A stretch of DNA of 64,000 nucleotides, from assembly GCF_023101085.1 (NCBI RefSeq), contig NZ_CP064703.1, forward strand, positions 1,736,001 through 1,800,000, read 5' to 3'. How positions within the stretch are numbered: position 1 is the first letter of the stretch; each line of letters starts with the position of its first letter. Origin of the DNA: Bradyrhizobium sp. 170. GTDB lineage: Bacteria; Pseudomonadota; Alphaproteobacteria; Rhizobiales; Xanthobacteraceae. Positions 9,437 to 20,356 of this stretch are shown one piece after another. Both the position numbers and the translations under genes were made by a program. The notes under the pieces were generated by a model. That model searched no databases. It was not told where the DNA came from and saw nothing but the letters and a program-made list of their open reading frames with translations.

Positions 9437-10786
9437 CTAATGCGTGGTAAATTGCGCGCTTACGGCCCGGTTAGGCCGCTCAGGTCGCGACAGCTTCGCA
9501 ACTCTCTTGGTGTTTCCTGGATAAATGGTGAGTGCGGCGATAATGCCGAGCAAAGCCGCAAACATCAACCAGAAACCCGGCGAAGCCTTGTCGTCGGTCC
9601 GATCGATCAGCCAAGTCGATGCGAGCGGCGTAAAGGTGCCAAAGAGAGCTGCGGCGAGTGCGAAGGCCAAAGAAAAGCAGGTTGTGCGAACGTGCTTCGG
9701 CACGATTTCGACCAAAGCGCCCAACATGGCGCCGCTATAGGTGCCAAAGTAGAACGAGAACATCATCTCCACTACCAGCATCTTGCCAAAGCTTGGGTCG
9801 GTCACAAGCCAAGACAACGCCGGATATACAGTCACCAAGGCAAGGCCGGCAATGGTCAGCAAGACCGGCTTCCGACCGATTCTGTCAGAAATCGCGCCGC
9901 CAATTGGGTTCCAGATGAAGTTCGTCACGGCGACCAAAAGCGTCACCAAGAGCGTGTTCTGCGAGGACAGCTGCAACACGTGCTTGCCGAACGTAGGCGT
10001 GTACACCGTGACGAAATAGAAGGTCGTGGTCGTCAGCATCGCGATCATCATGCCGAGAATGATAATCCGCCAGTTCGCAACTGTGGAGGCAAAGACTTCG
10101 CGGGCCGTTGGGTGGGTCTTCATGACCAGAAACTCCGGAGTTTCCTCCAGCGTCCGGCGCAGGAAGAAGATAAGCGGAACGATCAAGCAGCCAAGGAAGA
10201 ATGGGATCCGCCAGCCCCAGGCGGCAACCATTTCGGCCGGAAGTGCTTCGCTCAAACAATATCCGATAAGAGCCGCGACAAAGATCGCAACCTGCTGGCT
10301 CGAGGACTGAAACGATGTGTAAAAACCGCGGTTGCCCGGAGTGGCAATCTCGGAGAGGTAGACGGAAACGCCGCCAACCTCAACGCCGGCAGAAAAGCCC
10401 TGCAACAGCCGTCCGAACAGCACGATCGCGGGTGCGGCAATGCCGATCGTTGCATAGCCGGGACAAAAGGCGATGATGACGGTGCCAATAGCCATGATCG
10501 AAAGCGTGATGATCAGGCCTTGCCGACGGCCAATCTGGTCAATATAGGCTCCAAGCACAATCGCGCCAACAGGTCGCATCAAGGCCCCCAGCCAGAACAC
10601 ACCGAAGGTGTTAAGCAGTGAAGCGGTTTCGCTTCCTGATGGAAAGAACGCGTTTCCGATGGCACTGGCGTAGAACCCGAACAAGAAGAAGTCGAACTGC
10701 TCGAGGAAGTTGCCGCTCGTCGCGCGTAAGATGGCGCCAATGCGCGATTTGGCATTTGACGCGTGCGCGATGGACGCTGGTGACAT
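9437..10786 (-). CDS. CitA-like citrate (tricarboxylate):proton symporter, MFS
   Basis: Inner-membrane transporter of 449 residues, metabolite:H+ symporter family of the major facilitator superfamily, with twelve hydrophobic segments. It follows CitA/TcuC-type citrate carriers closely: [19 protein letters not shown] at the N terminus, [20 protein letters not shown] between helices 2 and 3, [39 protein letters not shown], and the second-half repeat [15 protein letters not shown]. The ATG has a good ribosome site (CGAGAGGAAACTCGCC). It is transcribed alone. Uptake of a tricarboxylate is likely, but dicarboxylate or tricarballylate cannot be excluded from sequence alone. Confidence 0.82.
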   Translation of the reverse strand: MSPASIAHASNAKSRIGAILRATSGNFLEQFDFFLFGFYASAIGNAFFPSGSETASLLNTFGVFWLGALMRPVGAIVLGAYIDQIGRRQGLIITLSIMAIGTVIIAFCPGYATIGIAAPAIVLFGRLLQGFSAGVEVGGVSVYLSEIATPGNRGFYTSFQSSSQQVAIFVAALIGYCLSEALPAEMVAAWGWRIPFFLGCLIVPLIFFLRRTLEETPEFLVMKTHPTAREVFASTVANWRIIILGMMIAMLTTTTFYFVTVYTPTFGKHVLQLSSQNTLLVTLLVAVTNFIWNPIGGAISDRIGRKPVLLTIAGLALVTVYPALSWLVTDPSFGKMLVVEMMFSFYFGTYSGAMLGALVEIVPKHVRTTCFSLAFALAAALFGTFTPLASTWLIDRTDDKASPGFWLMFAALLGIIAALTIYPGNTKRVAKLSRPERPNRAVSAQFTTH

Positions 10787-11772
10787 GGCGAGTTTCCTCT
10801 CGGTTTGAAATGGCCGGTTCCGGAGAAAATCTCACGCCAGCCGAGTGCAGTTTCATGGCCGCGAATCTGCCATCAGGGCACTATCGACCAACCCGTAAGC
10901 GCCTGACGTTTCCGGCATATTTTCGGCAATTGCCGCAAACTCGCATAGTTTTTCGGGCGTTATTCCGCTCGCGCCGCAGGAGTGACTCTCAAGCTACTGA
11001 AACTTCCGGCAATTCTCGGTGACAAGGTTGTTGTCTGTGGCGTGGCCGAATTCTCATCGAGCGCACTGACATGCAATAAAAAGGAAGGACGAGATGCATG
11101 GCATACGAGCGGCAGGGAAGAGCTCCGTGAGATGTCGTGCTAGAGCAGCTCGCGAGCCTGCGATTGGGGCCGAGCTGCGTTAGCATCTCACCCCATGTCC
11201 AGCGATTTGGCCTCGATATTGCTCAAGTAACCTGAGATTTGACGGAAAAGACTTGGTGAGCGTGCTGGCGATCGAGCCCGTCCGATAGCGCGGATCGCCA
11301 TGCTCGGCAAGTGCCACGTTGTCCTTCGAAGCGAGACGCGCGTCGTACTTCGAGGGGCGCTGCGGTCCTAATGCGGTCCAAAACCCGCGCTGAGGGGGAG
11401 GAACATAGCGGGCCTCCTCAGCGATAACGGGCATTCGTTTGGATCAATCGAACAGGTTCATCTGGCTTCCACGCCGTATGAAAAACCTGGATGTTTGTCA
11501 CGAATTATGACCAGGTCCAAGCAATCGGAATGCGGTGATGAGCCATACGCGACTGCTTGCTTGCCGGAGGCAACGCCACGCTAGCCTCGCAACCTGATTG
11601 GCCGTAGATTTTGCACATGAGTCTCAGCCTCCGTAAGCAAGGGCTATGAACCGGCACAAACCATGCGGTGGCATCGCGCCAGGAGCCGGGCGGCACATCG
11701 TAATTCGATCTGACCGAGGCTTGTGCGCATTCGGAATCTGACCACGACAATTCCAGGTCGCGTCACCTTGCC
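10787..11772. other. Gap between the transporter and nodM
   Basis: About 1 kb without a supportable gene. The only clear structure is a perfect 12-base palindrome, CGGCAATTGCCG (10925-10936), about 140 bases before the transporter start, with a partial echo (CCGGCAATT) near 11007. It could be an operator for the divergent transporter gene. Confidence 0.4.
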
Positions 11773-13599
11773 TTATTCGACGGTTACCGATTTCGCGAGA
11801 TTTCGGGGTTGGTCGACGTCCGTGCCCATCAGGATGGCCGTGTGGTAGGCCAGAAGCTGCACCGGAATCGCATAGACAATCGACGTAAATGTCGTACCCA
11901 TCTCCGGCAGCACAATCGTCGCGAGTGAATCCATGGATACCTCTGCGGCTCCCCGAGCGTCCGTTATCAAAATAATCTTGCCGCCGCGTGCAGCGACCTC
12001 CTGCATGTTCGAGATGGTCTTTTCGAACACCCGGTCGCAGGGAGCAATGACGATTACGGGAACGCTCTCGTCGATCAAGGCGATCGGGCCGTGCTTGAGC
12101 TCTCCGGCCGCATAGCCCTCGGCGTGAATATAGGAGATCTCCTTCAGCTTCAGTGCCCCCTCCAGGGCCAGTGGAAACGACGTGCCGCGACCAAGATATA
12201 GCACGTCACGCGATTTGGCGATGTCGCGTGCGAGCTTCTCGATCTGCGGCTCGCTGGCAAGCGCCGCTGTAACTAGCCGGGGAATTTCGATCAGCGCTCG
12301 CACGAGATCGACCTCGTCGCTCTCCGGCAATTCACCGCGCGCCTTGCCAGCAGCGACCGCAAGCGCCGCCAGGACGACCAGCTGGCATGTGAACGCCTTG
12401 GTCGAGGCAACGCCGATTTCAGGACCGGCGAGTGTCTGCAACACTGTCCCGCTTTCGCGCGCAATGGTCGAACTCAGTACGTTCACGATCGAGAAGGTAT
12501 GCAGGCCTTGCGATTTGGCATAGCGGAGCGCGGCCAGCGTATCGGCCGTCTCGCCGGACTGCGAGATGAAGATAGCAAGATCTCCCTTGCGCATCGGCGC
12601 CTCACGATACCGAAATTCGGAGGCGACATCGAGCTCGACCGGAATACGAGCCAGCCGCTCGAACCAGTATTTGCCGATATGGCCGGCGTAGCCTGCCGTA
12701 CCGCAAGCCGTGATCGAGATATGTCCGATCTCGTTGAAGTCGAACGGAAGCTCCTGCGGCAGTGCCACGCTCTCGGTGGCGATATCGACGTAATGCGCCA
12801 GCGTCTGCCCGATCACCTCTGGCTGTTCGTGGATTTCCTTCGCCATGAAGTGGCGGTAGTTTGCTTTGTCGACGAGAACCGACGACGCGCCAGAATTCAC
12901 CACCTCCCGGCGGACAACTGTGCCTTGTGCGTCGTAGACCACGCTGAAGTTGCGGTTGAGCACAGCCCAATCGCCGTCCTCAAGGTAGGTGATCAAGCCG
13001 GTAAGGGGCGCGAGCGCGATAGCATCCGATCCGAGATACATTTCGCCTTCGCCATGCCCGATCGCGAGTGGTGAGCCCTTGCGCGCACCGATCATGAGGT
13101 CGTGTTGACCCTTGAACAGGATTGCAAGCGCAAACGCGCCGACTAGCCGCGGCAGCGACGCTTTTACTGCCTCCTGCGGCGAGCAGCCATTTTTCAGATA
13201 AAAGTCGATGAGATGCGTCACCACCTCGGTGTCTGTTTCAGAGGCGAAACAGGCGCCATGCTGTTTTAGCTCCGCGCGCAGCTCGCGGAAATTCTCGATT
13301 ATGCCGTTATGGACGACTGCAACATTGTCCGTTGCATGCGGATGAGCATTGTGCTCCGTCGGCTTGCCATGAGTAGCCCAGCGCGTGTGCCCAATCCCGA
13401 CATGGCCTGAGAGCGGATGGCAGCGAACGCGTGTCTCAAGATTCCTCAGCTTGCCCTCGGCGCGTCGAAGCTCGATTTGGTTTCCTTTGAGCGTTCCGAT
13501 GCCCGCTGAGTCGTAGCCGCGATATTCCAGTCGCTTCAGTGAATCGATGAGACGATCCGCGACCGGACCGCGCCCCAAGATGCCGACAATTCCGCACAT
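11773..13599 (-). CDS. nodM: Glutamine--fructose-6-phosphate aminotransferase (NodM/GlmS)
   Basis: Makes glucosamine-6-phosphate from fructose-6-phosphate and glutamine, the first step to UDP-GlcNAc, building block of the Nod-factor backbone. 608 residues, full length. Cys2 after the initiator Met is the glutaminase nucleophile (MCGIVGILG). GHTRWATHGKPTEHNAHPH and HNGIIENF belong to the class II amidotransferase domain. The second half has two SIS sugar-isomerase domains (ITACGTAGYAGHIGKYW, FISQSGETADTLAALRYAK, GRGTSFPLALEGALKLKEIS) and ends in the usual KSVTVE. It lies 220 bases after nolK on the same strand, so the symbiotic copy (nodM) is a better name than the housekeeping glmS, which should be elsewhere in the genome. 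Confidence 0.9.
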   Translation of the reverse strand: MCGIVGILGRGPVADRLIDSLKRLEYRGYDSAGIGTLKGNQIELRRAEGKLRNLETRVRCHPLSGHVGIGHTRWATHGKPTEHNAHPHATDNVAVVHNGIIENFRELRAELKQHGACFASETDTEVVTHLIDFYLKNGCSPQEAVKASLPRLVGAFALAILFKGQHDLMIGARKGSPLAIGHGEGEMYLGSDAIALAPLTGLITYLEDGDWAVLNRNFSVVYDAQGTVVRREVVNSGASSVLVDKANYRHFMAKEIHEQPEVIGQTLAHYVDIATESVALPQELPFDFNEIGHISITACGTAGYAGHIGKYWFERLARIPVELDVASEFRYREAPMRKGDLAIFISQSGETADTLAALRYAKSQGLHTFSIVNVLSSTIARESGTVLQTLAGPEIGVASTKAFTCQLVVLAALAVAAGKARGELPESDEVDLVRALIEIPRLVTAALASEPQIEKLARDIAKSRDVLYLGRGTSFPLALEGALKLKEISYIHAEGYAAGELKHGPIALIDESVPVIVIAPCDRVFEKTISNMQEVAARGGKIILITDARGAAEVSMDSLATIVLPEMGTTFTSIVYAIPVQLLAYHTAILMGTDVDQPRNLAKSVTVE

Positions 13600-13819
13600 G
13601 CTAATCAGTTTACCTCAAGTTCAAAACAGAGCGTCCCGCAAGGCGCGCCTGACCAATTCGCTCGCTATAGTTATGGGCCAGTCTAGCCGTGCCTGCCCTC
13701 CATCGGGCACGCGGCACCCGGAGGTGCGCGAGCTCCAAGCAACACGTGGAGCCCTGTCGAATTCGCCAGAAGATCCTAAAGCAACTTTCTGGCAATCGCA
13801 CAATGAGCGCCGTCAGCAG

Positions 13820-14797
13820 TTAGCAGCTGCATGAGTCTCTCATTTTGTCCGATGTACCCGATACCGCCAAGAAGGCCTGGTAGGTCTGCCGCATTCCATC
13901 TACAAGCCATGTCCTCGCGCGCCAGCCGAGGCTTGCGAGACGGCTGACGTCGAGCAGCTTGCGCGGCGTGCCGTCGGGGCGCGAGGTGTCGAAAGTGATC
14001 TCGCCGCCGTAACCGACGACCTCTGCCACGACCCGCGCGAACTCGGCGATGGTGATGTCGTCGCCGGTGCCGATATTGATCAGCTCCGGTCCCGAATAGG
14101 TCTTCATCAGGTGCACGCAGGCATCCGCCATGTCGTCGACATAGAGGAACTCGCGCCGCGGCGTGCCGGTGCCCCACACGGCGACACTCTTTGCGCCCGC
14201 GACCTTCGCCTCGTGGAAGCGGCGGATCAGCGCGGCAACGACATGGCTCAATTGGGGATGATAATTGTCGCCGCGGCCATAGAGATTGGTCGGCATCACG
14301 CTGATGAAGTCGCTACCGTACTGGCTGCGATAAGCTTCCGCCATCTTGATGCCGGCGATCTTGGCGATCGCATAGGGCTCGTTGGTCGGCTCGAGCGGGC
14401 CTGATAGCACCGAATCCTCGCGCAGCGGCTGTGGGGCCAGCTTCGGATAGATGCAGGACGAGCCCAAAAACATCAGCTTTTCGGCGCCATTTTGATGCGC
14501 GGCCTGGATCACGTTCGCGGCAATCGCGATGTTGTCGTAGATGAACTCGGCGCGCAGCGTGTCGTTGGCGACGATGCCGCCGACTTTTGCGGCGGCGAGG
14601 AAGATCACCTGCGGCCGCATTTTCGCGAACCAGTCGAACACGGCGGCCTGGTTGCAGAGATCGACCTCGCGCCGGTCGACCGTGACGAGCTGCACGTCCT
14701 CCCGCGCGAGCCGGCGCGCAATCGCGCTGCCGACCATGCCGCGATGACCTGCGACGTATACGCTTTTGCCCTTCAGCTCAAACGGTGCGCTTGCCAT
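13820..14797 (-). CDS. nolK: NolK, GDP-L-fucose synthase
   Basis: GDP-4-keto-6-deoxymannose 3,5-epimerase/4-reductase, the last step of GDP-L-fucose synthesis, NADPH dependent and cytosolic. An extended SDR of 325 residues. The nucleotide-binding loop is [14 protein letters not shown] near residue 18, [20 protein letters not shown] carries the catalytic serine, [20 protein letters not shown] carries the YxxxK pair, and [11 protein letters not shown] follows. Its ATG overlaps the end of noeL by 20 bases, so the two are translationally coupled. The last residues ([10 protein letters not shown]) differ from the usual end and may reflect a changed 3' terminus. The product is the donor for NodZ. 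Confidence 0.92.
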   Translation of the reverse strand: MASAPFELKGKSVYVAGHRGMVGSAIARRLAREDVQLVTVDRREVDLCNQAAVFDWFAKMRPQVIFLAAAKVGGIVANDTLRAEFIYDNIAIAANVIQAAHQNGAEKLMFLGSSCIYPKLAPQPLREDSVLSGPLEPTNEPYAIAKIAGIKMAEAYRSQYGSDFISVMPTNLYGRGDNYHPQLSHVVAALIRRFHEAKVAGAKSVAVWGTGTPRREFLYVDDMADACVHLMKTYSGPELINIGTGDDITIAEFARVVAEVVGYGGEITFDTSRPDGTPRKLLDVSRLASLGWRARTWLVDGMRQTYQAFLAVSGTSDKMRDSCSC

Positions 14798-15863
14798 GGG
14801 CCGCCTCCCGTTTTGCTTCCGCCAGATCGCTTGCCATCATCTCCTCGACGAGCTGGGCAAAGGTTCGCTTCGGCTTCCAGCCGAGCTCCTGATGCGCCTT
14901 GCTGGCGTCGCCGACGAGGAGATCGACCTCAGTCGGACGGAAATAGGTCGGGTCGATCTTCACCACCGTCTTGCCGCTCTTGGCATCGATGCCGATCTCG
15001 TCGACGCCGGCGCCGCGCCATTCGATGCGGCGGCCAACCTGCGCAAAGGACAGCTCGACCATCTCGCGCACCGAGCGCATCTCGCCGGTCGCCAGCACGA
15101 AGTCGTCGGGCTTGTCGGCCTGGAGGATCATGTGCATGCCCTCGACATAGTCCCTGGCATGGCCCCAGTCGCGCCTGGCCGAGAGGTTGCCGAGATAGAG
15201 CGTCTGTTCGAGGCCGACCTCGATACGCGCAACGCCGCGCGTGATCTTGCGGGTGACGAAGGTCTCGCCGCGGATCGGGCTCTCATGGTTGAACAGGATG
15301 CCGTTACTGGCGAACATGCCGTAGGCTTCGCGGTAGTTCACCGTGATCCAGTAGCCGTAGAGCTTCGCCACGCCATAAGGCGAGCGCGGATAGAACGGCG
15401 TGGTCTCCTTCTGCGGGATCTCCTGAACGAGGCCGTAGAGCTCGGAGGTCGAGGCCTGGTAGAACCGGGTCTCCTTCTCCATGCCGAGGATGCGGATCGC
15501 CTCGAGCAGCCGCAGTACGCCGATCCCATCGGCATTGGCGGTGTATTCGGGGCTCTCGAAACTGACGGCGACATGGCTCTGGGCGGCGAGATTGTAGATC
15601 TCGGTCGGCCGGATCTGCTGCACCAGGCGGATCAGATTGGTCGAGTCCGTCATGTCGCCGTAGTGCATCAGGAACGGCACGTCCCCGAGATGCGGGTCCT
15701 GGTAGAGATGGTCGACCCGCGCAGTGTTGAACGAGGACGAGCGCCGCTTGATGCCGTGCACGACATAGCCGAGCGACAGCAGATGTTCGGCGAGATAGGC
15801 GCCGTCCTGTCCAGTCACGCCGGTGATTAGAGCGACCCGCCGTTTGCTCTCTTGGTTTGACAA
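14778..15863 (-). CDS. noeL: NoeL, GDP-mannose 4,6-dehydratase
   Basis: Converts GDP-D-mannose to GDP-4-keto-6-deoxymannose, first committed step to GDP-fucose. 361 residues, extended [22 protein letters not shown] is the NADP-binding loop at about residue 15, [20 protein letters not shown] the catalytic S/T-E segment, and [20 protein letters not shown] the YxxxK pair. [20 protein letters not shown] is strictly typical of this enzyme. The start is a TTG at 15863 with only a weak ribosome site; no better start precedes it. It is the first gene of noeL-nolK(-nodM). I saw no nod box that fits the consensus upstream. GC is high and even, unlike the neighbouring intergenic DNA. Confidence 0.92.
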   Translation of the reverse strand: MSNQESKRRVALITGVTGQDGAYLAEHLLSLGYVVHGIKRRSSSFNTARVDHLYQDPHLGDVPFLMHYGDMTDSTNLIRLVQQIRPTEIYNLAAQSHVAVSFESPEYTANADGIGVLRLLEAIRILGMEKETRFYQASTSELYGLVQEIPQKETTPFYPRSPYGVAKLYGYWITVNYREAYGMFASNGILFNHESPIRGETFVTRKITRGVARIEVGLEQTLYLGNLSARRDWGHARDYVEGMHMILQADKPDDFVLATGEMRSVREMVELSFAQVGRRIEWRGAGVDEIGIDAKSGKTVVKIDPTYFRPTEVDLLVGDASKAHQELGWKPKRTFAQLVEEMMASDLAEAKREAAHGKRTV

Positions 15864-16187
15864 ATCGTTGCTCTGCGCAGGCTAATGTCGGTCCCCGATC
15901 GACGACGTCAATCGCGTCTGGCCTCTTCGAGTGCGGAAGCGTCACGCTCTCGAACTGCCGAGTTCTGGACTCTGTATAGGCATTGCATCGATCGCTCAAC
16001 TGTACGGAGGTAAACCTTCCACATCGAAAGGGTTTTGAAGGACTATACGAAAGTTTGTAGTCCGGAAGATTTCGTTCGGCCTTCGTCAGGCGTTTCTCTA
16101 TTGCGTGGTGCGACCAATGAAATTGCGGCGCGGATGGGAGGTAAGCAGACCCATTTGGCCGAGAAGCGTTCCGCAGTCCCTGCGTGG
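15864..16187. other. Gap upstream of noeL
   Basis: The promoter of the noeL-nolK-nodM unit should lie here. No nod box or -24/-12 element matched well enough to report. Confidence 0.35.
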
Positions 16188-16379
16188 TCAACTCGCGCGT
16201 TGAGCCAGCGAGTTTCCCTCAAAGAGCTTTCCAGTCTTGCTGTTCATCCAGTGCAACCGCGAGCAAGCCGGGCAAACAAAGCATTGAAATTCGTTCTCTG
16301 TCGCGCAGTACTTATCATCATCGATCCATTTCGGACAATCAAGTTTGGTGATCTGGCAAGCAAAAGTGAAGGCGCGCAT
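16188..16379 (-). CDS. Small cysteine-rich hypothetical protein
   Basis: 63 residues if begun at the internal ATG at 16379; the frame is open further up to 16619. It carries spaced cysteines and a terminal motif (FVCPACSRLHWMNSKTGKLF) with CxxC and HWxN, preceded by CQITKLDCPKW. Small proteins with this CPAC-RLH-N-TGK ending are common and uncharacterised in Bradyrhizobium; a zinc ribbon is plausible. Function unknown. Codon usage in the N-terminal extension is poor, which is why I prefer the short form. Confidence 0.5.
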   Translation of the reverse strand: MRAFTFACQITKLDCPKWIDDDKYCATENEFQCFVCPACSRLHWMNSKTGKLFEGNSLAQRAS

Positions 16380-17788
16380 ATTGACACTGTGCTGTTTGAG
16401 TTCACAGAAAAACGCTGCATGAATGAGGCCAGTGCTATATGGGACCTCAAGGGGATTATCGCGACGATCAGTGTCGTCATGTGCCCCGGACGACGAATTC
16501 AGTAACGAAAAGCATCTGGCGGTTCCAGGATCGCCATTCTTAAAGCCAACAATGGCCCGGCATTGGCCCTCACAGTGATCGACGAGCAAGACCTTGTTGG
16601 ATCCATCGGGTCCTCTCACATGACCGCTCCGGGATACCGCATCAATCTCGCGGCGGCTGGTTGGGCACTCAGTGCCCGCAAACGTATTTCGAAGCCTCCA
16701 AGGCTGGATTGGTCCTTCTTACATGCGGGCGATCTTGTCTTCATACGGCTCGGCGATCTGCGTGCACAGGACAGAAACAGCGTTCTTCGCAGTGAGCGCG
16801 ATCCTCAGCCGCTTTGGCAGAAGACCTCTCATCGCAAGCGATCGTCCTGCTCCGCTTTAGCACAGGAATTCTGAAGCGACCGAACAGTGGTTCTCCCTAG
16901 CTGGGCACTCTACAATCTGACGCTACGTACGGTTCAATCCCCCCTGCAGGCTTATCGCGTGAATATGTCGAACTCGTATTCGTTCGCCAGGAGCCAGCCG
17001 CAAGGCGAGGAGGGCGGGAGGCGCTTCACCAAGGCAGTTGGCTTTCGGTATTCGTCGTCTGCGGAACGCGCAGCTCGGGTCCGCTCGAGTGTGCTGGCAT
17101 AGCTACGCCCAGCTGTGAGGCTGTTCGTCGCTGGCCACGAGTGACCAAGCGAATCAATCAAGTTTACTTGAAATGTGTGGCTAGGAGCTGCCTCGGCGCC
17201 TGAATCAATCGTCCATGGCTGGAATGCTCTCTCGAGTCTGTGCGAATTGGCTTTGTCTATCCAGCCGAGCTCTCCCGCTGTCACCATCACAATGGGGCTG
17301 CTTCCCGGGAGTTGTCGGTGCCGCGGCGGCTGAGCAGAATAGGAAACGAGATCAATCGGCAGCGCGTTAATCTGGTCAATGAGCCAAACTCCCGTCAAGG
17401 CACCCAACAGTGACTTCGCCGTTCTAGATAACTTTGAACTATGGACCTCGAAAGGCGCCGTCAGGTGCAGGCCACGCCGGGTTGATCATCGCGGGTTCGA
17501 TACTTGTGGGAAGATCTGCCGGGCGTCATACGTTGGAAGCCCGCGCCTAAGCGGTACTCAGCCCTGGTCCCGTTGAGAGCATCGCGGCTTGGGTCCAGAT
17601 TGGCGCGTTTGCTACAATCGTTGTTGGTATCAAAGAGTTGCTATGGCGACTGCAACTCCAGATCGGCCGGGGGAAAGACGGCGGTTTTGCAGGCAATCAA
17701 ATGGCTGTTGGAACGAGCGGCGCAGCTGGCCATGCTCTCTGATGGGCGGGCGGGGCCTCGTAGCGGCGCCGATCGGCGTTGCTCCCAT
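16380..17788. other. Sparse region with one copy of a dispersed repeat
   Basis: No recognisable gene. A 151-codon open frame on the minus strand (16952-17407) has no family features and is left uncalled. One copy of the dispersed repeat lies at 16907-16937. Confidence 0.4.
16907..16937 (+). repeat. Dispersed repeat, copy 1
   Basis: Contains TACAATCTGACGCTACGTAC followed by GGTTCAA. The first 25 bases are identical to copy 2 at 18666. Confidence 0.75.
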
Positions 17789-18055
17789 TCATCTTGAGGC
17801 GCGAGCGATTGTTAGGCCGGCATTCTCCAGCGCATCCAAAATCCTGTCAGCAACCGCCCGCGGATCGCGCTCGTCCTCTATGCTCACGTTACAGGCCAAG
17901 GTAGCTGCGATGATCGCGTGCGCTGTTTTGCGCTGGAGGCAATCGTAGTCGGCATACTCACCGCAAGTATTGCAGTTGATCACTGGTCGGCCGCTCCAGG
18001 GATCGCGCATTGCAATCTCGCACCAGTTATCTGTGTGACATTTCGGACAGAGCAT
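17789..18055 (-). CDS. Small zinc-ribbon-like hypothetical protein
   Basis: 88 residues beginning MLCPKCHTDNWCEIAM with a second knuckle INCNTCGEYADYDC, so four cysteines in two CxxC pairs could hold one zinc. The C-terminal half is helical (AHAIIAATLACNV, DPRAVADRILDALENAGL). A good ribosome site (AAGGAAATC) precedes the ATG. It is a lone gene in a gene-poor stretch; no family name or function can be given. Confidence 0.6.
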   Translation of the reverse strand: MLCPKCHTDNWCEIAMRDPWSGRPVINCNTCGEYADYDCLQRKTAHAIIAATLACNVSIEDERDPRAVADRILDALENAGLTIARASR

Positions 18056-18890
18056 AGATCGAGATTTCCTTGTGGTCTGACCTCGCGCGCTCCATGGCCA
18101 TCAGTTGAACGACTGCTTGGTAGCCAAAGCTGCAGAAGTCATTGCTACTCCGGAGGCCGTGTTGCCCGTCTTTGGATACGAAAAACATGATGGAGGCGGC
18201 GACGGAGGCAATCCAGGCACCCGAAGGGGGCTCCGGCATGAGCGACCAGTTGACGCATCTCTGGCGAGAATGCTCGCAACCGTGTATGCCTACAGCTACC
18301 TGTTTCGGCGTGAGCAAGCTATTGCAGGTTCGCCGCGGCCGCATCACGGCTACGTAAGATGAGTATGGCCTCCAACTTCCATTCTACTCTGAGCTGCGAG
18401 GCCCCGATCTCCGGACGGCGACCTCTGCGTGAGCAATCTGTCAAATCGGGCAATCGCCACGCGACGATGCTGCTCCGATCTTAGCATCCGGTTCTCCTGC
18501 AGCCTGGCTTCATCGCAACACGCTGCAATGATTCGCCGAGGCGGCCTCACTCCGGCGTCCCGGGACTACGCGGGCGTTCTGCAATCTGGGCGCCAAATGA
18601 CACACTCAAAATTGTGTCGCCCGGAAGCTGTTGTACGGCCAAGCACGCTCGCCAGCTGTAAGAAGACTCTACAATCTGACGCTACGTACGATTCAAGCCC
18701 TAATGTCGAGAGTCGCGCATTTCGCGCGCCTCGCCGCGCTTGCTGCGAGCGGCTTGTCGCATCTCAGACATTAACAGAGCGGTCGGCAGATAACGGGGCA
18801 AATGAGGTGCTTTTGCGAAAGCCAGCCTACGGGATCTTACGTAGGGCATGTGTCGCATTTTCTTGATCTAAAAATTGCATCGTCTTCCGC
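18056..18890. other. Gap with a second copy of the dispersed repeat
   Basis: No gene supported on either strand. Repeat copy 2 is at 18666-18700. Confidence 0.4.
18666..18700 (+). repeat. Dispersed repeat, copy 2
   Basis: Same orientation as copy 1 and 1.76 kb from it; TACAATCTGACGCTACGTAC then GATTCAAGCCC. Flanks of the two copies do not resemble each other. Confidence 0.75.
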
Positions 18891-19079
18891 ATGAAGCAAA
18901 AAAAGCTGTTATCAGACGCCAAACATTGGCGAGGCCGTGCTGAAGCGACGCGAAGAAAAGCGGAGTCGCTCGAGGACGACACATCCAGATGCAGGCTCCT
19001 CAAGGTCGCTGAGGAATATGATAAACTGGCTCGCCTCGCGGAGGGGCGGCAAAGAAATGAGGTTGACGGGCAGTTCTGA
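18891..19079 (+). CDS. Small helical hypothetical protein
   Basis: 62 residues, highly charged and helical: SDAKHWRGRAEATRRKAESL, then LLKVAEEYDKLARLAE. This HWR-RAEE-R-A--------L--IAE-Y-KLA-RA layout is shared by many short, uncharacterised Bradyrhizobium and Rhizobium proteins. It is probably cytoplasmic and may form a two-helix hairpin. The ribosome site is weak. Function unknown. Confidence 0.6.
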   Translation: MKQKKLLSDAKHWRGRAEATRRKAESLEDDTSRCRLLKVAEEYDKLARLAEGRQRNEVDGQF

Positions 19080-19936
19080 TCGCCACCGGAGCGGACGGCT
19101 GCACCGATCGTCAACGCGTTGTGACCGCGGCGCGGGTGTCTCTCCGTTGGAGCTCACAGCCCGCTAGGGCTGAACTGCGAAACTGCGTCATGCGGTAAGC
19201 CCAATGAGCGAGGCTGCTGAACGAGTGCGGTCCGCGCGTCCGAGCCTCTGACCATGAATCCATTCTGAGTCACTGTGGCCGGCCACATAGATGACGCATT
19301 GACGGTGTCTCAGGCGGCAAGCCGGCTAACCGCTAGACATGAGAAGGAATGAGATGAAAGCCCACCGTCAGATCGTCGAATTAAAAGCCTCTCGCTCGAT
19401 GAACTGGCGAGGCATTGGCGTCGCTTTGCATCATGTGCTGAAGCCAGCGACGTTTGTTTAGGTGACAAAGTAGCCGGTTCGCCGGATCATGCCACGCGAA
19501 TTGGCTTCCGCCGCCATTTTGGCTGTGAGGCGTTTCAGTCGAATTCCGGCATCTTGCACCAAGCACGGTTAGCTCAACGCCATACGTTGCGGACTTGTTT
19601 AGGCGAAGAGGCGAGCAGAAGCTCCTGCTGGCACGGCTTGCTAAGACAAGCCATCGTAGATGTCTGCGCAGATTGTCTGCATGAGGCCAAGTTCGCAACG
19701 AAGGCGCGAATGACGAGAAAATTGAAGAGAGATCAGATGTCGAAAGACAAACCCAAGAGAACTCCCCGGTGAACGATGCGGACAGAACCGATGTTCTTCA
19801 TCCAAGTAAGTTCGGTGCAGATGATCAGCAGTAGTTGGGGCTGCCCATGCCAGGGTACCAGCCGTTCGATGTACGAGTCGGACAACACGAGTGGTGCCGG
19901 ATGCAACTCTATCGGCCAAAAGAAGAAGGAGGACGC
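19080..19936. other. Gap with a possible 35-codon peptide
   Basis: Only one small open frame has a good ribosome site (AGAAGGAATGAG before the ATG at 19354): MKAHRQIVELKASRSMNWRG and 15 more residues to a stop at 19459-19461. It may be a tiny gene or the remnant of a longer one. Nothing else is recognised. Confidence 0.3.
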
Positions 19937-20356
19937 ATGAGGAAGCAAAGTGTAGAAAGACTCGAAGCGGGGCGCGTCCGCGATGGCCGATTCGCCACCG
20001 CACCGGGGTCTGGTCCTTCCGGTCTCTTCTTCGTGCAGGGGCCTTGTGGCTGCCAACTCAAGATCGTCGGCTTCGTCCGTCCCGGATGGGAGCATGTCTC
20101 TGTGTCGACGCCACGGCGATCTCCAAACTGGGAGGAGATGTGCCTCGCCAAAGATATGTTTTGGGATGAAGAGGAATGCGTGATGCAGCTGCATCCTCCT
20201 CATTCGCAGTATGTGAACAATAGTCGCTACTGCCTGCATCTCTGGAGGCCGACCCGTCAGGTCATTCCGATGCCTCCGGCAGCCTTCGTGGGCATCGTCG
20301 GGCTCGGGCCGTCTGAAGCGGCAATTCTGTTTGCGCAGATGAGTGCGACGTCTTAG
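19937..20356 (+). CDS. Conserved hypothetical protein, DUF7694-like
   Basis: 140 residues from the ATG at 19937, which has a textbook ribosome site (AAGGAGGACGC); the longer frame from 19835 lacks one. The middle reads GFVRPGWEHVSVS, NWEEMCLAKDMFWDEEECVM, QLHPPHSQYVNNSRYCLHLW and RPT. This WEEM-KD-FWDEEE-V-QLHPP-S-YVN pattern is that of a small domain widespread in phage and rhizobial proteins, from memory DUF7694. Function unknown; it is usually found near mobile DNA, as here (IS630 fragment 0.4 kb downstream). Confidence 0.65.
   Translation: MRKQSVERLEAGRVRDGRFATAPGSGPSGLFFVQGPCGCQLKIVGFVRPGWEHVSVSTPRRSPNWEEMCLAKDMFWDEEECVMQLHPPHSQYVNNSRYCLHLWRPTRQVIPMPPAAFVGIVGLGPSEAAILFAQMSATS

Noticed and set aside
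9206..10621. 471-codon plus-strand frame
   Set aside because: Antisense to the CitA-like transporter, which has clear motifs and a good ribosome site; the plus-strand product is charged low-complexity sequence.
14766..15830. 354-codon plus-strand frame
   Set aside because: Antisense to noeL in GC-rich DNA; no family features, and noeL is certain.
15864..16190. nod box upstream of noeL
   Set aside because: ATC and GAT half-sites occur by chance but the spacing and the AATCGATT core do not fit.
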